64,000 nt of DNA from Paenibacillus zeirhizosphaerae (GCF_030705605.1 NZ_JAPCKK010000011.1:62001-126000), one strand, 5' to 3'. Positions 25,198 to 34,804 are shown, counted from the first letter of the stretch. Made by a program: numbers and translations. The notes: a model not told the origin generated them from the sequence alone.

Positions 25198-26240
25198 CAG
25201 TCCCTCACCTCTTTCCGGATAAGGTAGAGGAAGTAAGGGACCCCGATCAGGGCAATCATGGCCGCAGCTGGCGTCTCCTGTGGAGGATTCACCAGTCTTG
25301 CCGCAATGTCAGCACCCACCACCAAGAGCGAGCCGATCACGGCCGAGGTGGGAATGATCCAGCGATAATCCTTGCCTACCAGGAAACGGGCGACATGCGG
25401 TACCACCAATCCTATAAAACCGATGGTCCCTACCATAGCGACCGACGCTCCCGCCAGGATCATAACCACTACCGAAGCAGCGAGTTTGATGAGTCCCGTC
25501 TGTAGCCCAAGGCCAAGCGCCACATCTTCACCGAGGCTGAGAATCGAGATATACCGCGAAAGCAGGAGCGAAACAATGAGTCCGCCACCGATCCATGGAG
25601 CCGTCAGTGCGAGCTGGTCCCATTGAGTGCCGGCGACACCGCCTGCAATCCAAAAATCCATATCCTGTGCAACATCGTTCACCAGAGCAATGCCCTGACT
25701 GAGACTGGAGAGCAGAATGGAAACAGCGGAGCCTGCGAGCGCCAGCCGAACAGGTGTGAGCCCGCCCCTGGAAAATCGGCCAAGGCCGAATACCAGGATA
25801 ACGCCGAGTCCAGCCCCGACAAACGATACAAGTATCATGCTATTAAAAGAAAGGTGCGGTAGATATGCGAAACAAATCGCCAACGCAAAGGCGGCTCCCG
25901 CGTTAATGCCCAGCAGGCCGGGATCTGCCAGCGGATTGCGCGTCATTCCCTGCATAATCGAGCCGGACGCGGCGAATGCCGCTCCGACCAGCGCTCCCGC
26001 AATCACACGCGGAAACCGCAAATCCCAAATGATCTGATGATTCGTATTATCTGGATGAAATGAGAAGAGCGCTTCGTACACAGTCCGCAGCGGAATCCTC
26101 ACCGCCCCTACAGCAATCCCGAGAGCCATGATGAACAGGAGAGCGGCCAGCCCGATCACGATAATGCCCATTGCCGCTCCTGGACGCGCCCAGAGCTGTT
26201 CCCGCAACTGTTCTTCCTTCCCGTTTGTAGAGCTATCCAT
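25197..26240 (-). CDS. Ferric-siderophore ABC transporter permease, first gene of operon
   Basis: 347 residues, FecCD type. TRNPLADPGLLGINAGAAFALAI and GLVVPHVARFLVGKDYRWIIPTSAV are the family segments. It starts at ATG 26240 (GAGG 9 bases upstream) rather than TTG 26264. A perfect Fur box lies 66 bp upstream. The operon lacks a substrate-binding protein; the Fur-controlled lipoprotein at 14228-15199 is a candidate partner. Confidence 0.9.
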   Translation of the reverse strand: MDSSTNGKEEQLREQLWARPGAAMGIIVIGLAALLFIMALGIAVGAVRIPLRTVYEALFSFHPDNTNHQIIWDLRFPRVIAGALVGAAFAASGSIMQGMTRNPLADPGLLGINAGAAFALAICFAYLPHLSFNSMILVSFVGAGLGVILVFGLGRFSRGGLTPVRLALAGSAVSILLSSLSQGIALVNDVAQDMDFWIAGGVAGTQWDQLALTAPWIGGGLIVSLLLSRYISILSLGEDVALGLGLQTGLIKLAASVVVMILAGASVAMVGTIGFIGLVVPHVARFLVGKDYRWIIPTSAVIGSLLVVGADIAARLVNPPQETPAAAMIALIGVPYFLYLIRKEVRD

Positions 26241-26305
26241 GCTGCAAAGCCTCTTTCTCGACAAAATTCATATAATCTTCATTTAATCCTCTCTTATAAA
26301 GATAC

Positions 26306-26320
26306 TGATAATCATTATCA
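26306..26320 (-). promoter_or_regulatory. Fur box of the siderophore permease operon
   Basis: TGATAATCATTATCA, perfect 7-1-7 Fur operator. It differs only at the central base from the box at 15237-15251. Confidence 0.9.
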
Positions 26321-26360
26321 ATTGTCAATAGCCTCCGCCCAACTTATTTCGGAATGTGAC

Positions 26361-26387
26361 AAAAAAAATGGATCCTTTCGGATCCAT
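26361..26387 (-). terminator. Terminator of the AI-2E family gene
   Basis: ATGGATCC (26368-26375) and GGATCCAT (26380-26387) with a tttc loop and a run of eight T on the minus strand. Confidence 0.88.
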
Positions 26388-26394
26388 GACGGCA

Positions 26395-27543
26395 TCAGGA
26401 CTGCTGCTGTTCCGGCTCGTACATCCGGGAACGATATTTGAACCACCGGAATATATGCGTCACAATAACTTTCAGCACAGCATAACCGGGAACCGCCAGC
26501 ACGATACCTACCACGCCGAACATTTTACCTGCCGTTAGAATAACAAAAATAATCGTGACCGGATGTATTTTCAGCGTCTTGCCCATAATTTGCGGCGAGA
26601 TAAGCTTGCCTTCGACCAGTTGCACGACGGTCCACACGACAATCATTTTGACCAGCATCACCGGAGAGGTAACGAGGGCGACAATGAGCGCCGGTGTAAT
26701 GGCGATCGCCGGCCCCAGGTACGGCACCACGCTGGTGAATGAAGCAATGACCGCGAGTGTCAGCGAATAATCGAGACCTATAATCAGGTACCCGATATAC
26801 AACAGTGCGCCGATACAGAAGCTGACGATAATCTGGCCGCGGATATAGGAGCTGACCTGATGGTTTATCTCGCTCATGATCCGGTGAGTCTGCGGCCGCA
26901 GACCCGTCGGAAGCAGCCCCAGAATGAATTTCGGCAGCTTGCCTTTGTCCTTCAGCAAATAAAACAGGATGAACGGAACAGTGATGATGGCAACAACCGT
27001 TTCGGTCACCGCCCCCACAATGGAGCCGATGCTATTCCATGCGTTGTTCAACACGGATGTGCTCCATTCTGAGACTTTGTTCGCCAACTCCGCCGGATTA
27101 TAGTTAATGGTGTCACGGAATTGATTCACGAAATCGCTGCCGATCAGCTTCTCGAATTGGGCCTGCGCCTGAGCGCTGTATACGGGAGCATTGGTGATGA
27201 GCCTGGACACCTGATCGCGGATGACCGGAACGACAGAGGTAATAATGATGGTCATAACGCCAATCACCAACAGGTATAACACAACAATGGAGTATACACG
27301 TTTTACCTTTTTACGCTCCAAATAATCGACAATCGGATTTAGCAAATAAAATGCGATGCCTGTTAAAATCAGCGGTAAAACGACGGTTTTAACGAGCACC
27401 GCAAGTGGCTGAAATATATAGGATATTCGGGTGAACACCATGATATTCAGGCCAATCAGCAGCGCAATCAGCAGGAATAACACAAATCTGTTGTTCAAGA
27501 AAAAGATTTTGAAGCGTTCTTTCCAGTCATTCCTCGGTTCCAT
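26395..27543 (-). CDS. AI-2E/PerM family transporter
   Basis: 382 residues. Hydrophobic segments near 15-100 are followed by a long hydrophilic region (about 110-200) and a C-terminal set of helices containing [21 protein letters not shown] and [40 protein letters not shown], which are characteristic of the family. Members export AI-2 or act as Na+/H+ antiporters; the substrate is open. Short monocistronic unit. Confidence 0.87.
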   Translation of the reverse strand: MEPRNDWKERFKIFFLNNRFVLFLLIALLIGLNIMVFTRISYIFQPLAVLVKTVVLPLILTGIAFYLLNPIVDYLERKKVKRVYSIVVLYLLVIGVMTIIITSVVPVIRDQVSRLITNAPVYSAQAQAQFEKLIGSDFVNQFRDTINYNPAELANKVSEWSTSVLNNAWNSIGSIVGAVTETVVAIITVPFILFYLLKDKGKLPKFILGLLPTGLRPQTHRIMSEINHQVSSYIRGQIIVSFCIGALLYIGYLIIGLDYSLTLAVIASFTSVVPYLGPAIAITPALIVALVTSPVMLVKMIVVWTVVQLVEGKLISPQIMGKTLKIHPVTIIFVILTAGKMFGVVGIVLAVPGYAVLKVIVTHIFRWFKYRSRMYEPEQQQS

Positions 27544-27653
27544 GGCAGTTCCTCTCGGCAGAATGAATTCTCTAACGGTCTTGCTAAGCTATTACAAAAT
27601 TATACACGGACCGTACTTGGAAAACAAAATCACGGACCAGCTTCTGTCCGCGA

Positions 27654-27688
27654 TACAAACAGCCCCCGGGAGCTTGGCCCGGGGGCTG
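27654..27688 (-). terminator. Terminator of the DEAD-box helicase gene
   Basis: CAGCCCCCGGG (27660-27670) and CCCGGGGGCTG (27678-27688): perfect 11-bp GC-rich stem, with a short T-rich tail on the minus strand. Confidence 0.8.
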
Positions 27689-27694
27689 TACTGG

Positions 27695-29083
27695 TTAGCG
27701 GCCGCGGCCTCGTCGGCCGCCCTGAGAGCCGCCGCTGCGGCTAGAGCGTGCGTCGCGGCGCTCGCCGCCCGCGCCTGGGCGTCCCTGGCGCGGCTTGTCC
27801 CGGCCCGAACCGCGGCGTCCACCGCCGGAGCCTTCCGTGCGGCCGCGGGAAGGGCCCCCGGCCGTGCGAGCAGGCCGGGTTCTTTCGTCGCGCTCCGCAG
27901 ACGGTGCGGCGGATGAGCCCTGCTGGCCCGACCACTCGGCACGGGCCATCTTCAGACCTGCGGATTTCTGAATCCGCCGCAGGTCCTCCACATCCTTGGG
28001 CGCGGCGAACGTAATCGCCACGCCCTTGCCGCCGGCCCGGCCCGTACGGCCGATGCGGTGGATGTAGCTTTCGGCGTCATGCGGCATATCGTAGTTGAAT
28101 ACGTGCGTGACGCCTTCCACATCCAGACCGCGGGCCGCCACATCGGTGGCCACCAGCAGTTGCAGCCTCGCGTCGCGGAACGCCTTCATTACCTGCTCCC
28201 GCTTGTTCTGGGACAGGTCCCCGTGCAGCTCGCCGCTCTTGTAGCCAAGCGTCTGCAGCTCCTCATTCAGCTTCGCAGCGCGAAGCTTCGTTCTGCAGAA
28301 GATCACTGCGAGATACGGGCGGTGCGTGTCGATCATTTCAATCAAAGCCTTCTGCCTCGTCCGGTCGGTACACTCGACGACAAGCTGGCGGATCTGATCC
28401 ACCGGCACCGGTGAAGCGGACTGCACTTTCACGTCTGTCGGGGAGTGCATGTAAGCCCGGGCCAGCTTACGTACGGCCGCCGGCATCGTTGCCGAGAAGA
28501 GCATCGTCTGCCGCCGGTACGGAACAGCCTTAATGATGGTTTCCACCTCGTTCAGGAAACCCATATGCAGCATCTGGTCGGCTTCATCCAGCACAAGCAT
28601 GCTCACCCCGCCAAGCTGCAGTGTCTCCCTGCGCATATGGTCCAGCAGCCGCCCAGGCGTGCCGATAATCAACTGCGCTCCACCCTTCAGCTTGCGCAGC
28701 TGTCGTTCCACGTCCTGCCCTCCATACACGGCCAGCAGCGAGATGCCTTCAGTCGTGGCCGCTAGCCGCGCGGCTTCCTCAGTGATCTGCAAGGCCAGCT
28801 CTCTCGTAGGCGCAATGACGAGCGCCTGGGGATATTTTTTGCTTCTATTGATTTTGTGCAGAATCGGCAGCAGAAAGGCTAGGGTTTTCCCCGTTCCGGT
28901 ATGCGCCTCGGCAATCACGTCCTGGCCGTTCATCAGCAGCGGTACAGCTTCATGCTGAACCGGCGTCGGTACAGCAATGCCCTGTGTCTTTAATGCTTCC
29001 ACCCAATGGGGCTCTATTCCGAGTGATGCAAAATTTTTCAATGGATTGTCACTTCCCTGTTCTTGTAATGGTTCATATTTCAT
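27695..29083 (-). CDS. DEAD-box ATP-dependent RNA helicase
   Basis: 462 residues. Q motif GIAVPTPVQ, motif I AHTGTGKT, Ia PTRELALQ, II VLDEADQM, III SATMP, IV VIFCRT, V TDVAARGLD and VI HRIGRTGRAG are all present in about 375 residues. The remaining tail (about 90 residues) is rich in Arg, Gly and Ser with RGR/GGR repeats and is encoded by very GC-rich DNA, as in RhlE/CshA-type helicases that bind RNA non-specifically. ATG 29083 follows GGGG by 6 bases. Involved in RNA or ribosome remodelling, likely in cold. Confidence 0.94.
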   Translation of the reverse strand: MKYEPLQEQGSDNPLKNFASLGIEPHWVEALKTQGIAVPTPVQHEAVPLLMNGQDVIAEAHTGTGKTLAFLLPILHKINRSKKYPQALVIAPTRELALQITEEAARLAATTEGISLLAVYGGQDVERQLRKLKGGAQLIIGTPGRLLDHMRRETLQLGGVSMLVLDEADQMLHMGFLNEVETIIKAVPYRRQTMLFSATMPAAVRKLARAYMHSPTDVKVQSASPVPVDQIRQLVVECTDRTRQKALIEMIDTHRPYLAVIFCRTKLRAAKLNEELQTLGYKSGELHGDLSQNKREQVMKAFRDARLQLLVATDVAARGLDVEGVTHVFNYDMPHDAESYIHRIGRTGRAGGKGVAITFAAPKDVEDLRRIQKSAGLKMARAEWSGQQGSSAAPSAERDERTRPARTAGGPSRGRTEGSGGGRRGSGRDKPRQGRPGAGGERRDARSSRSGGSQGGRRGRGR

Positions 29084-29160
29084 ATCGTTCCCCAACAATT
29101 GATCTTCCCAGTATACGCGAAGTCCCCCTTGTCCGCCAGCAACTCCCCATGTTCACACCA

Positions 29161-29200
29161 AAAAGCGCAAATCACAGCGATGCCGCACTGTGATTTGCGC
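29161..29200 (-). terminator. Terminator of the SulP transporter gene
   Basis: Perfect 13-bp stem GCGCAAATCACAG (29165-29177) and CTGTGATTTGCGC (29188-29200) with TTTTT on the minus strand. Confidence 0.92.
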
Positions 29201-29209
29201 GCCCACACT

Positions 29210-30652
29210 TTAATGTCCGGAAACAGAGGACAGGCCAATTTTCTCCACAATCAGTCGGCTTTCCTCATTCAGTCCCTTCAGCCTTACTTCTTTGCCGGCC
29301 TTCTTGTACTTCTCCGTCACCTTGGCGATGGCGGTTACAGCCGACTGATCCCAAATATGCGAGTCGGAGAAATCTATGCTGATTTGATCCGGGTCCTGCG
29401 CCGGGTGGAATTGGTCTACAAAATGCGCGGTAGAAGCAAAAAACATCGGACCGGATATACGGTATAGCTTTTCCCCGTTCTGCTCGGCAGTATGAATTTG
29501 GATCTTCGCCATTTTCCAGCCGAAATGCAGAGCACTCAAGAGCACACCCACCAGAACACCCTTCGACAGATCATCGGTGGCCACCACAATTACCACGGTG
29601 ATGACCATGATGAACGCCTCGGCACGCGGCACCTTGGGTAGATGTACAAGCGATTTCCAATCAAAAGTACCAATCGACACCATGAACATGACACCGACCA
29701 GAGCTCCCATCGGCACCTGCTTGACGATATTGCCCAGCACCAGCAGCAGGAAAGCAAGGAACGCCCCCGCCGTAAGCGTGGACAGACGACCTCGTCCGCC
29801 GGATTTCACATTAATGACAGACTGTCCGATCATCGCACAGCCGGCCATGCCGCCGAAAAAGCCGTTGATAAAATTCGCAATGCCCTGACCACGTACCTCG
29901 CGGTTCTTATTGCTCTTTGTTTCGGTCATTTCATCGACGATTGTAGCGGTCAACAGGGACTCCAGCAAACCTACCAGGGCCAGGGTAAACGAATAAGGGA
30001 AAATGATCTGCAGCGTTTGCAGCGACCATTCAATCTCAGGCAGATGGAATATCGGCAGCGTATTGGACAGTTCCCCCATATCGCCCACCGTCTTCACGTC
30101 CAGCCCAAAAGCCACGGTAATGATCGTCATGAAAATAATCGCAGCTAACGGTGCGGGAATGACCTTCACAAACCTCGGCAAAATGTAGATCATAGCAAGC
30201 GTTCCGGCCACCATCGCATACATGATCCAGTTAGCGCCTTGGAAGTGGACAAGCTGCGCCATAAAGATCAGGATCGCCAGCGCGTTTACAAACCCGGTAA
30301 TGACCGGCTGCGGCACAAACGTAATGAAACGTCCTATCTTAAAGATCCCGAGCACAAACTGAATGATACCTGTCAAGATGGTCGCGGCAAACAAATACTC
30401 GATGCCATGGTCCTTTACCAGCCCGACCATCAGCACCGCCATGGCACCAGTGGCCGCCGAAATCATGGCCGGACGCCCGCCTGCAATAGAAATAACGATC
30501 GCAATGGTGATAGAGGCGTACAAGCCCACCATCGGATCCACTCCCGCGATAATCGAAAAGGCGATCGCTTCCGGAATCAGCGCCAGTGCCACGGTGATGC
30601 CAGCCAATACATCAGCCCGGACATTGCCAAACCATTGTTGTCTAACATTCAT
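29210..30652 (-). CDS. SulP family anion transporter with STAS domain
   Basis: 480 residues. The SulP core (about 1-380) starts [31 protein letters not shown] and contains [27 protein letters not shown]; a STAS domain fills the C-terminus (about 400-480, [19 protein letters not shown]). SulP proteins move sulfate, bicarbonate or related anions, often with Na+; the substrate is not evident. The start ATG follows a weak AAGG site. A structured leader region precedes it. Confidence 0.9.
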   Translation of the reverse strand: MNVRQQWFGNVRADVLAGITVALALIPEAIAFSIIAGVDPMVGLYASITIAIVISIAGGRPAMISAATGAMAVLMVGLVKDHGIEYLFAATILTGIIQFVLGIFKIGRFITFVPQPVITGFVNALAILIFMAQLVHFQGANWIMYAMVAGTLAMIYILPRFVKVIPAPLAAIIFMTIITVAFGLDVKTVGDMGELSNTLPIFHLPEIEWSLQTLQIIFPYSFTLALVGLLESLLTATIVDEMTETKSNKNREVRGQGIANFINGFFGGMAGCAMIGQSVINVKSGGRGRLSTLTAGAFLAFLLLVLGNIVKQVPMGALVGVMFMVSIGTFDWKSLVHLPKVPRAEAFIMVITVVIVVATDDLSKGVLVGVLLSALHFGWKMAKIQIHTAEQNGEKLYRISGPMFFASTAHFVDQFHPAQDPDQISIDFSDSHIWDQSAVTAIAKVTEKYKKAGKEVRLKGLNEESRLIVEKIGLSSVSGH

Positions 30653-31010
30653 TTGAACCTTGATTCCCCCTCATGACCGGAGCCGATCCGACCCGCACCC
30701 TTGCATCAGGGCTTCCGTTCCGCGGCCGACAGGCTGTATCCGGTAAAAAAAATCGGCTTGTCTCTCTCAGACTCACCCTCCCGTTCTGCTCAGTCCATCA
30801 TTATAACGCAGCAGACAGCACAAAGTAAAAGCCCCAACCCCTATGTAAACGCCATCATTATTATAATTCTTTTAATTTTAACCTTTTGCTCACCAATGCT
30901 GATTATTATGCTATACAGCCAAAATGGGCTGTAGCCGGACCTCGTTTAGCAGTAGTTTCTCTTGCGATTCCATGAAGGTTATACCACGAAGCGTATGCCT
31001 TCTAAAATCC
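30653..31010. other. Intergenic region upstream of SulP gene
   Basis: About 360 bases without a gene. The SulP-proximal 130 bases are GC-rich and on the minus strand could form small hairpins (CCCT-loop-AGGG near 30700; CGGATCGGC palindrome). The distal part (30830-30910) is AT-rich and probably holds the promoter. No known riboswitch signature is recognised. Confidence 0.4.
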
Positions 31011-31053
31011 AAAAAAAGGTCGAGAACAGAGGCACATCGCCTGCTCCCGACCC
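31011..31053 (-). terminator. Terminator downstream of the ABC1 kinase transcript
   Basis: On the minus strand GGTCGGGAGCAGGC pairs with GCCTCTGTTCTCGACC (G-T pairs and one bulge allowed), followed by seven T. It lies about 195 bases after the kinase stop, so the mRNA would carry a long 3' region. Confidence 0.78.
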
Positions 31054-31075
31054 TTTACCTAACCAGAAATCACAG

Positions 31076-31210
31076 ACGTGGCGATTTCTTCGCTTGGTTT
31101 AAGTCGAAGGATGCCACGTTGCAGCGGAGAGAACGAAGCAATTCCGGAAAAGCGGAGCGTTCGCCTTTGGCCCGGAGGGTCAACAGCGATTGCAGGAATG
31201 CTTCGTTCTC
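31076..31210 (-). other. Two stacked hairpins in the kinase 3' region
   Basis: Hairpin A: ACGTGGC-CTTCG (31076-31092) with CGAAG-GCCACGT (31105-31119). Hairpin B: long imperfect inverted repeat, GAGAACGAAGCA-x-TTCC near 31129-31145 with GGAATGCTTCGTTCTC near 31195-31210, enclosing a GC-rich region. Together with the terminator they form a 190-base structured stretch without a credible ORF. It may be a dispersed repeat, a 3'-UTR element or a small RNA. Confidence 0.5.
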
Positions 31211-31245
31211 GGAGCGCCTTTACAGCTCAGCTCAGACCAGACCAT

Positions 31246-32904
31246 CTAGAACCGCCCTGACTTGAAAATGGAGTACAGCAGAAACGCCACCATCAGCAAC
31301 GCGACCACAAAGCCGATTTCAACGGCCGGCACATTCCACAGCAAAGTCGCCCTGTTCGTCAGTGACGAGCCAATAATCAGGCCTACCATGATGATACAAA
31401 AAGCCAGCAGCACGATGCTGAAGGACAGCCGATTGCTGATTTGATCCAGCCTGCGCAGCAGCATTTCCAGCTCCGGCACAGTGACCTCCAGCTTGAGCTT
31501 GCCTTTGCTAATCACGGAGGCGAGCTGACGGGCTTGTCCTGGCAGCTCAACCAGCGCTTCCGCCAGCTCGGCCGCTCCCCCAAGCAGCTTGCCGCGGATG
31601 CGGCGTGTGCTGAACCTTTCCTTGAGCAGCCTCCGTCCAAAAGGCTCGGCCATTTTAATTATGCTGAGCTCCGGATCGAGGTTCTCAATCACCCCTTCCA
31701 TCGTCAGCAGGGCTTTGCCAAGCATGACAATGTCGGACGGAATACTTACCTGGTGCTTTTGCGCCACTCCGAACAGGTCGTTCAAGGCCTGCCCCAGACT
31801 GATTTGTGAAAAGGGAACATTCACGTACTCCTCACGCAGACGATTAAGGTCGTTGCGCAGTCCTCGCACGTCCATATCCGGATCGATCAGCCCCAGACGA
31901 TGAATGGCACGCATCATGCCATCTGTATTTTGCCGCATTAAAGCAATGATCAATGAGGCAAGCGGTGTTTTCATTCCTTCCTCCAGATGTCCCACCATGC
32001 CAAAATCCAGAAAAACAAGCCGACCATTCTTCATCATAAGCAGATTGCCGGGATGAGGATCCGCATGAAAAAATCCATCCATAAATATTTGCTGAAGCAT
32101 CGCATTCACGAGCTTCTGGGAAATTTCCTTCAGATCAAAGCCTTTCTGTATCAGCTCTTCACGGCGGCTCAGGGTAATTCCCTCCACAAACTCCATCGTC
32201 AACACCCGCGCGGCTGTATGCTCCCAATAAATTTTAGGAATATAGATATCCCGGCTATCTGCAAACTGCAGCGCAATCCGCTCGTTGTTCCTCGCCTCAT
32301 GCGTATAATCCAGCTCACGGATCAGCGATTTGCCCAGCTCGTCCACCATTTGCGGAAGCTGATAACGTTCGGCCCATTCCCAGCGTTTGGCCGCCAATAC
32401 TGTCAGATCCCGCAGAATTTCCAGATCACGCCGGATGATGCGATCCACGCCAGGGCGCTGAATTTTGATCGCGACATCCTCCCCGGTGTGCAGCCTGCCC
32501 AGATGGACCTGGCCGATAGACGCGGCGGCCAACGGGGTATCCTCGAACCGGGATAAGATACTGTGCAGCGGCATATCCAGTTCCTGTTCCAAAATTCCAC
32601 GGGCAGTCTCCGCCGAGAAGGGCGGCACCTGGTCCTGCAGCTTGACCAGCTCGCGGATAATCGAGTCCGGAAGCAGGTCCGCCCGCGTGCTGGCCATTTG
32701 TCCCAGCTTGATGAAGGCCGGCCCCAGCTCCTCCAGCACCAGCCGAATCCGCTCTGCGGTCGTCCTGGTCCCGTGCGCCTCGCGTGAAAGCCATCTCTGC
32801 GGCATGGACAAACCGATTTCTTCCACTATGTAACCAAAGCCATGACGTGCGAACGCCATGGCGATTTCCCTGTAACGGCCGGCATGCCTCATATGAACAG
32901 CCAT
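31246..32904 (-). CDS. ABC1/UbiB (AarF) family kinase-like protein
   Basis: 552 residues. AFIKLGQMASTRADLLP is the KxGQ loop of UbiB proteins; PLAAASIGQVHLGRL is the Ala-rich loop replacing the Gly-rich one; IKIQRPG holds the ATP-site Lys; FHADPHPGNLLM and FLDFGMVG are the catalytic and DFG-like motifs. Two C-terminal membrane helices (about 500-550) anchor it. The family is tied to quinone and lipid metabolism. It starts one base after the stop of the phasin-like gene, so the two are co-translated. Confidence 0.92.
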   Translation of the reverse strand: MAVHMRHAGRYREIAMAFARHGFGYIVEEIGLSMPQRWLSREAHGTRTTAERIRLVLEELGPAFIKLGQMASTRADLLPDSIIRELVKLQDQVPPFSAETARGILEQELDMPLHSILSRFEDTPLAAASIGQVHLGRLHTGEDVAIKIQRPGVDRIIRRDLEILRDLTVLAAKRWEWAERYQLPQMVDELGKSLIRELDYTHEARNNERIALQFADSRDIYIPKIYWEHTAARVLTMEFVEGITLSRREELIQKGFDLKEISQKLVNAMLQQIFMDGFFHADPHPGNLLMMKNGRLVFLDFGMVGHLEEGMKTPLASLIIALMRQNTDGMMRAIHRLGLIDPDMDVRGLRNDLNRLREEYVNVPFSQISLGQALNDLFGVAQKHQVSIPSDIVMLGKALLTMEGVIENLDPELSIIKMAEPFGRRLLKERFSTRRIRGKLLGGAAELAEALVELPGQARQLASVISKGKLKLEVTVPELEMLLRRLDQISNRLSFSIVLLAFCIIMVGLIIGSSLTNRATLLWNVPAVEIGFVVALLMVAFLLYSIFKSGRF

Positions 32905-33264
32905 TTATCCTGGAAGGTTCCCTTCATCGGATGAAGGCTGCACGGAGGCTGCCGCCTTTTCTTTTTCCAATTCCGCGACCTGCTTCTCAAGCAACGCAAT
33001 CCGCTGCTCAAGGGCCGCCATATCATTTTCATTCGGTACATCGAGCTCTTTCAGCATCTTGGCTACCTGCTCGCGAATCATCGTCTTGAACTGGGCCTGC
33101 TCTTCCTCCCCGCGTCCAATCAGCCGGTCAACCAGCGCCTTGGACTCTGTAGGTGCCAGTTCGCCCCTCTTTACCAAATCATCCACGGCTCGCTCCACTT
33201 TTTCCTTACTGACAACGGTGAGGCCCCAACCTAATGAGATTGCTTTTTTGAACAAATCGCTCAC
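32905..33264 (-). CDS. Phasin-like coiled-coil protein
   Basis: 119 residues. An N-terminal helix with a hydrophobic patch (DLFKKAISLGWGLTVVSKEKVERAVDDLV) and a C-terminal coiled coil (MAALEQRIALLEKQVAELEKEK) match phasin-family proteins, which in other bacteria coat polyhydroxyalkanoate granules. The GTG at 33264 has GGAGG 7 bases upstream and beats ATG 33270. No PHA synthase is nearby, so granule binding is not implied; the pairing with UbiB suggests a membrane or lipid role. Confidence 0.75.
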   Translation of the reverse strand: MSDLFKKAISLGWGLTVVSKEKVERAVDDLVKRGELAPTESKALVDRLIGRGEEEQAQFKTMIREQVAKMLKELDVPNENDMAALEQRIALLEKQVAELEKEKAAASVQPSSDEGNLPG

Positions 33265-33375
33265 GATCATTCCTCCCCTTGCTGTTAGACCGGAATTCGT
33301 GTCCGGATACTCTTAGTATAACGACGAATTTCGATTAAATCCAAGATGAGGGGGATCTCTTGAGCACTCTGCCGA

Positions 33376-34014
33376 TTACCCGGGCAGACGCGCCGCCCAC
33401 TTGGCCGCCTGCACAATAAGACGCTGGAAGCTCACATTCTGGAAGGTAGGCTGATGATGCCCTGGCATAAGATAGACGACTCGCCCAAGACCATAGGAAT
33501 GCGCCCAGGCAGCCGGGTAGACCTCTCCGTCCAGCTCATACTCCAGCAGCACTGTCTTTGGGGTAAACGGATCGAACTCAAAACGATAGGGCTCCTCCTC
33601 CATTGCGAATGAGACAATGCCCTCCATGACCGGGTGGTCCGGGGCAGCCGATTTGAACTGCAGTGGGGCATAGGCCGGATGCCTGGTAAACTTGGCTCCA
33701 ATGAGCTGGGCAATCTCATAGTTGTTATGCATCGATATGCCATTATGCAGCACGAGCAGCCCTCCTCCTCCACTGACATAGGCAAGCAGGCCTGCGGTTT
33801 GCTGCGGAGACATGAGCTCCTTCCAATTATCCCCATAGGAGATGCACAGATCGAAGCTGCTGATGTTCTCTTTTAACAGCAGCTTGCGGTTCTCGCTGCA
33901 CTGCACCGTCATCCAATCGTGTAGGATGTGCGTCACTTCCTTGTCGATCTCCTGCAGCGGGTGAAACTCAGGGTATGTATAATCACCAAGCAAAAGCGCT
34001 TTTCGTTTTTCCAT
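33376..34014 (-). CDS. ThuA-like domain protein
   Basis: 212 residues with a class I glutamine-amidotransferase-like flavodoxin fold: KALLLGDYTYPEFHPLQE, SYGDNWKE, GGGLLVLHNGIS and the C-terminal GRVVYLMPGHHQPTF are ThuA features. ThuA proteins are linked to sugar catabolism (trehalose), with unclear activity; a Cys-His-Glu triad of amidotransferases is not seen. AGGAGG lies 8 bases before the ATG. Neighbours do not tell its role. Confidence 0.82.
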   Translation of the reverse strand: MEKRKALLLGDYTYPEFHPLQEIDKEVTHILHDWMTVQCSENRKLLLKENISSFDLCISYGDNWKELMSPQQTAGLLAYVSGGGGLLVLHNGISMHNNYEIAQLIGAKFTRHPAYAPLQFKSAAPDHPVMEGIVSFAMEEEPYRFEFDPFTPKTVLLEYELDGEVYPAAWAHSYGLGRVVYLMPGHHQPTFQNVSFQRLIVQAAKWAARLPG

Positions 34015-34354
34015 CGTAAAGTCCTCCTACCTATATACTTTGTCCAACGTTTCTACGGTAACGACGGACAGGCCTTGTCCTTAGACTGTGCCTCCTATTC
34101 CATTCCACATTTTTACGCCAATTCCTTTTCCATTTGTGGATTTCATATACATCAAATTACATTATGTTACATAAATATATAGCTTTTAATTCTCTTGAAA
34201 TATAAAGTAACATAAAACATTATACTGCAGCTTGGATTTTTGCCTATTTTATATATATTTTTCTTTCCTTGATGGTGTAAAATTAGAATTAGTTAAAGCG
34301 GTTTAATATGGTATACTCGAAAAAAAAATAAGTTGAATGAGGAGGTTGAATGGA
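34015..34354. other. AT-rich intergenic region upstream of the AbrB-type gene
   Basis: About 340 bases, strongly AT-rich between 34130 and 34330. A TATACT hexamer at 34312-34317 could be the -10 of the AbrB-type gene; the matching -35 (TTAGTT) is weak. No ORF or repeat is convincing. Confidence 0.4.
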
Positions 34355-34804
34355 TTGAAAAGGACGGGTATGACCAGGCCTTTGGACAGCTTGGGACGGA
34401 TTGTCCTCCCTAAAGAGATGCGTATGACTATGGAAATTGAAATTGGTGATCCGCTGGAATTTTTTATTGAAGACAAGACACTGATGCTCCGCAAATACAA
34501 GTCCACCAACTGCACGTTCTGTGGCTCGCTTGACACCAACACCTATTATAAAGATCAGTTTATTTGTAATGACTGCGCGGGTGAACTCAAGACAGCAGAA
34601 CCTCAGCCTGTACCGATCCCGGGACCTGTCGCAGTACCATCACCTCAAAATGTTCCGCCTAAAAAATCCTATCGCCGGACAGATGACATTCTGGCCAAGA
34701 TGAGGGAACTTATGCAGGAGCATCCTCAATCTTCACAAAAACAACTGGCCTCCATGCTTGGCATCAGCCAAGGCAGGGTATCTCAATTAAAGAAGTTAAT
34801 GTAA
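34355..34804 (+). CDS. AbrB-type transcription factor with zinc-knuckle and C-terminal HTH
   Basis: 149 residues from the TTG at 34355, which has AGGAGG 9 bases upstream. Residues 1-50 (KRTGMTRPLDSLGRIVLPKEMR) are an AbrB swapped-hairpin DNA-binding domain. Then a C-x2-C ... C-x2-C zinc-like site (NCTFCGS, ICNDC), a Pro-rich linker (PQPVPIPGPVAVP), and a C-terminal helix-turn-helix (KQLASMLGISQGRVSQLKKL). The order AbrB-zinc-linker-HTH means two DNA-binding modules in one chain. AbrB proteins of Bacillus govern transition-state genes; its targets here are unknown. Confidence 0.85.
   Translation: MKRTGMTRPLDSLGRIVLPKEMRMTMEIEIGDPLEFFIEDKTLMLRKYKSTNCTFCGSLDTNTYYKDQFICNDCAGELKTAEPQPVPIPGPVAVPSPQNVPPKKSYRRTDDILAKMRELMQEHPQSSQKQLASMLGISQGRVSQLKKLM

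Noticed and set aside
27592..27942. Second frame in the helicase tail
   Set aside because: Generated by the GC-rich Arg/Gly repeats in the true frame.
30653..30800. Possible riboswitch in the SulP leader
   Set aside because: Small hairpins exist, but no signature of a known class could be matched by eye; a covariance-model search would decide.
30924..31265. 113-codon plus-strand frame
   Set aside because: Overlaps the hairpin region and terminator downstream of the UbiB-like gene; Arg/Ser-rich shadow without a start site.
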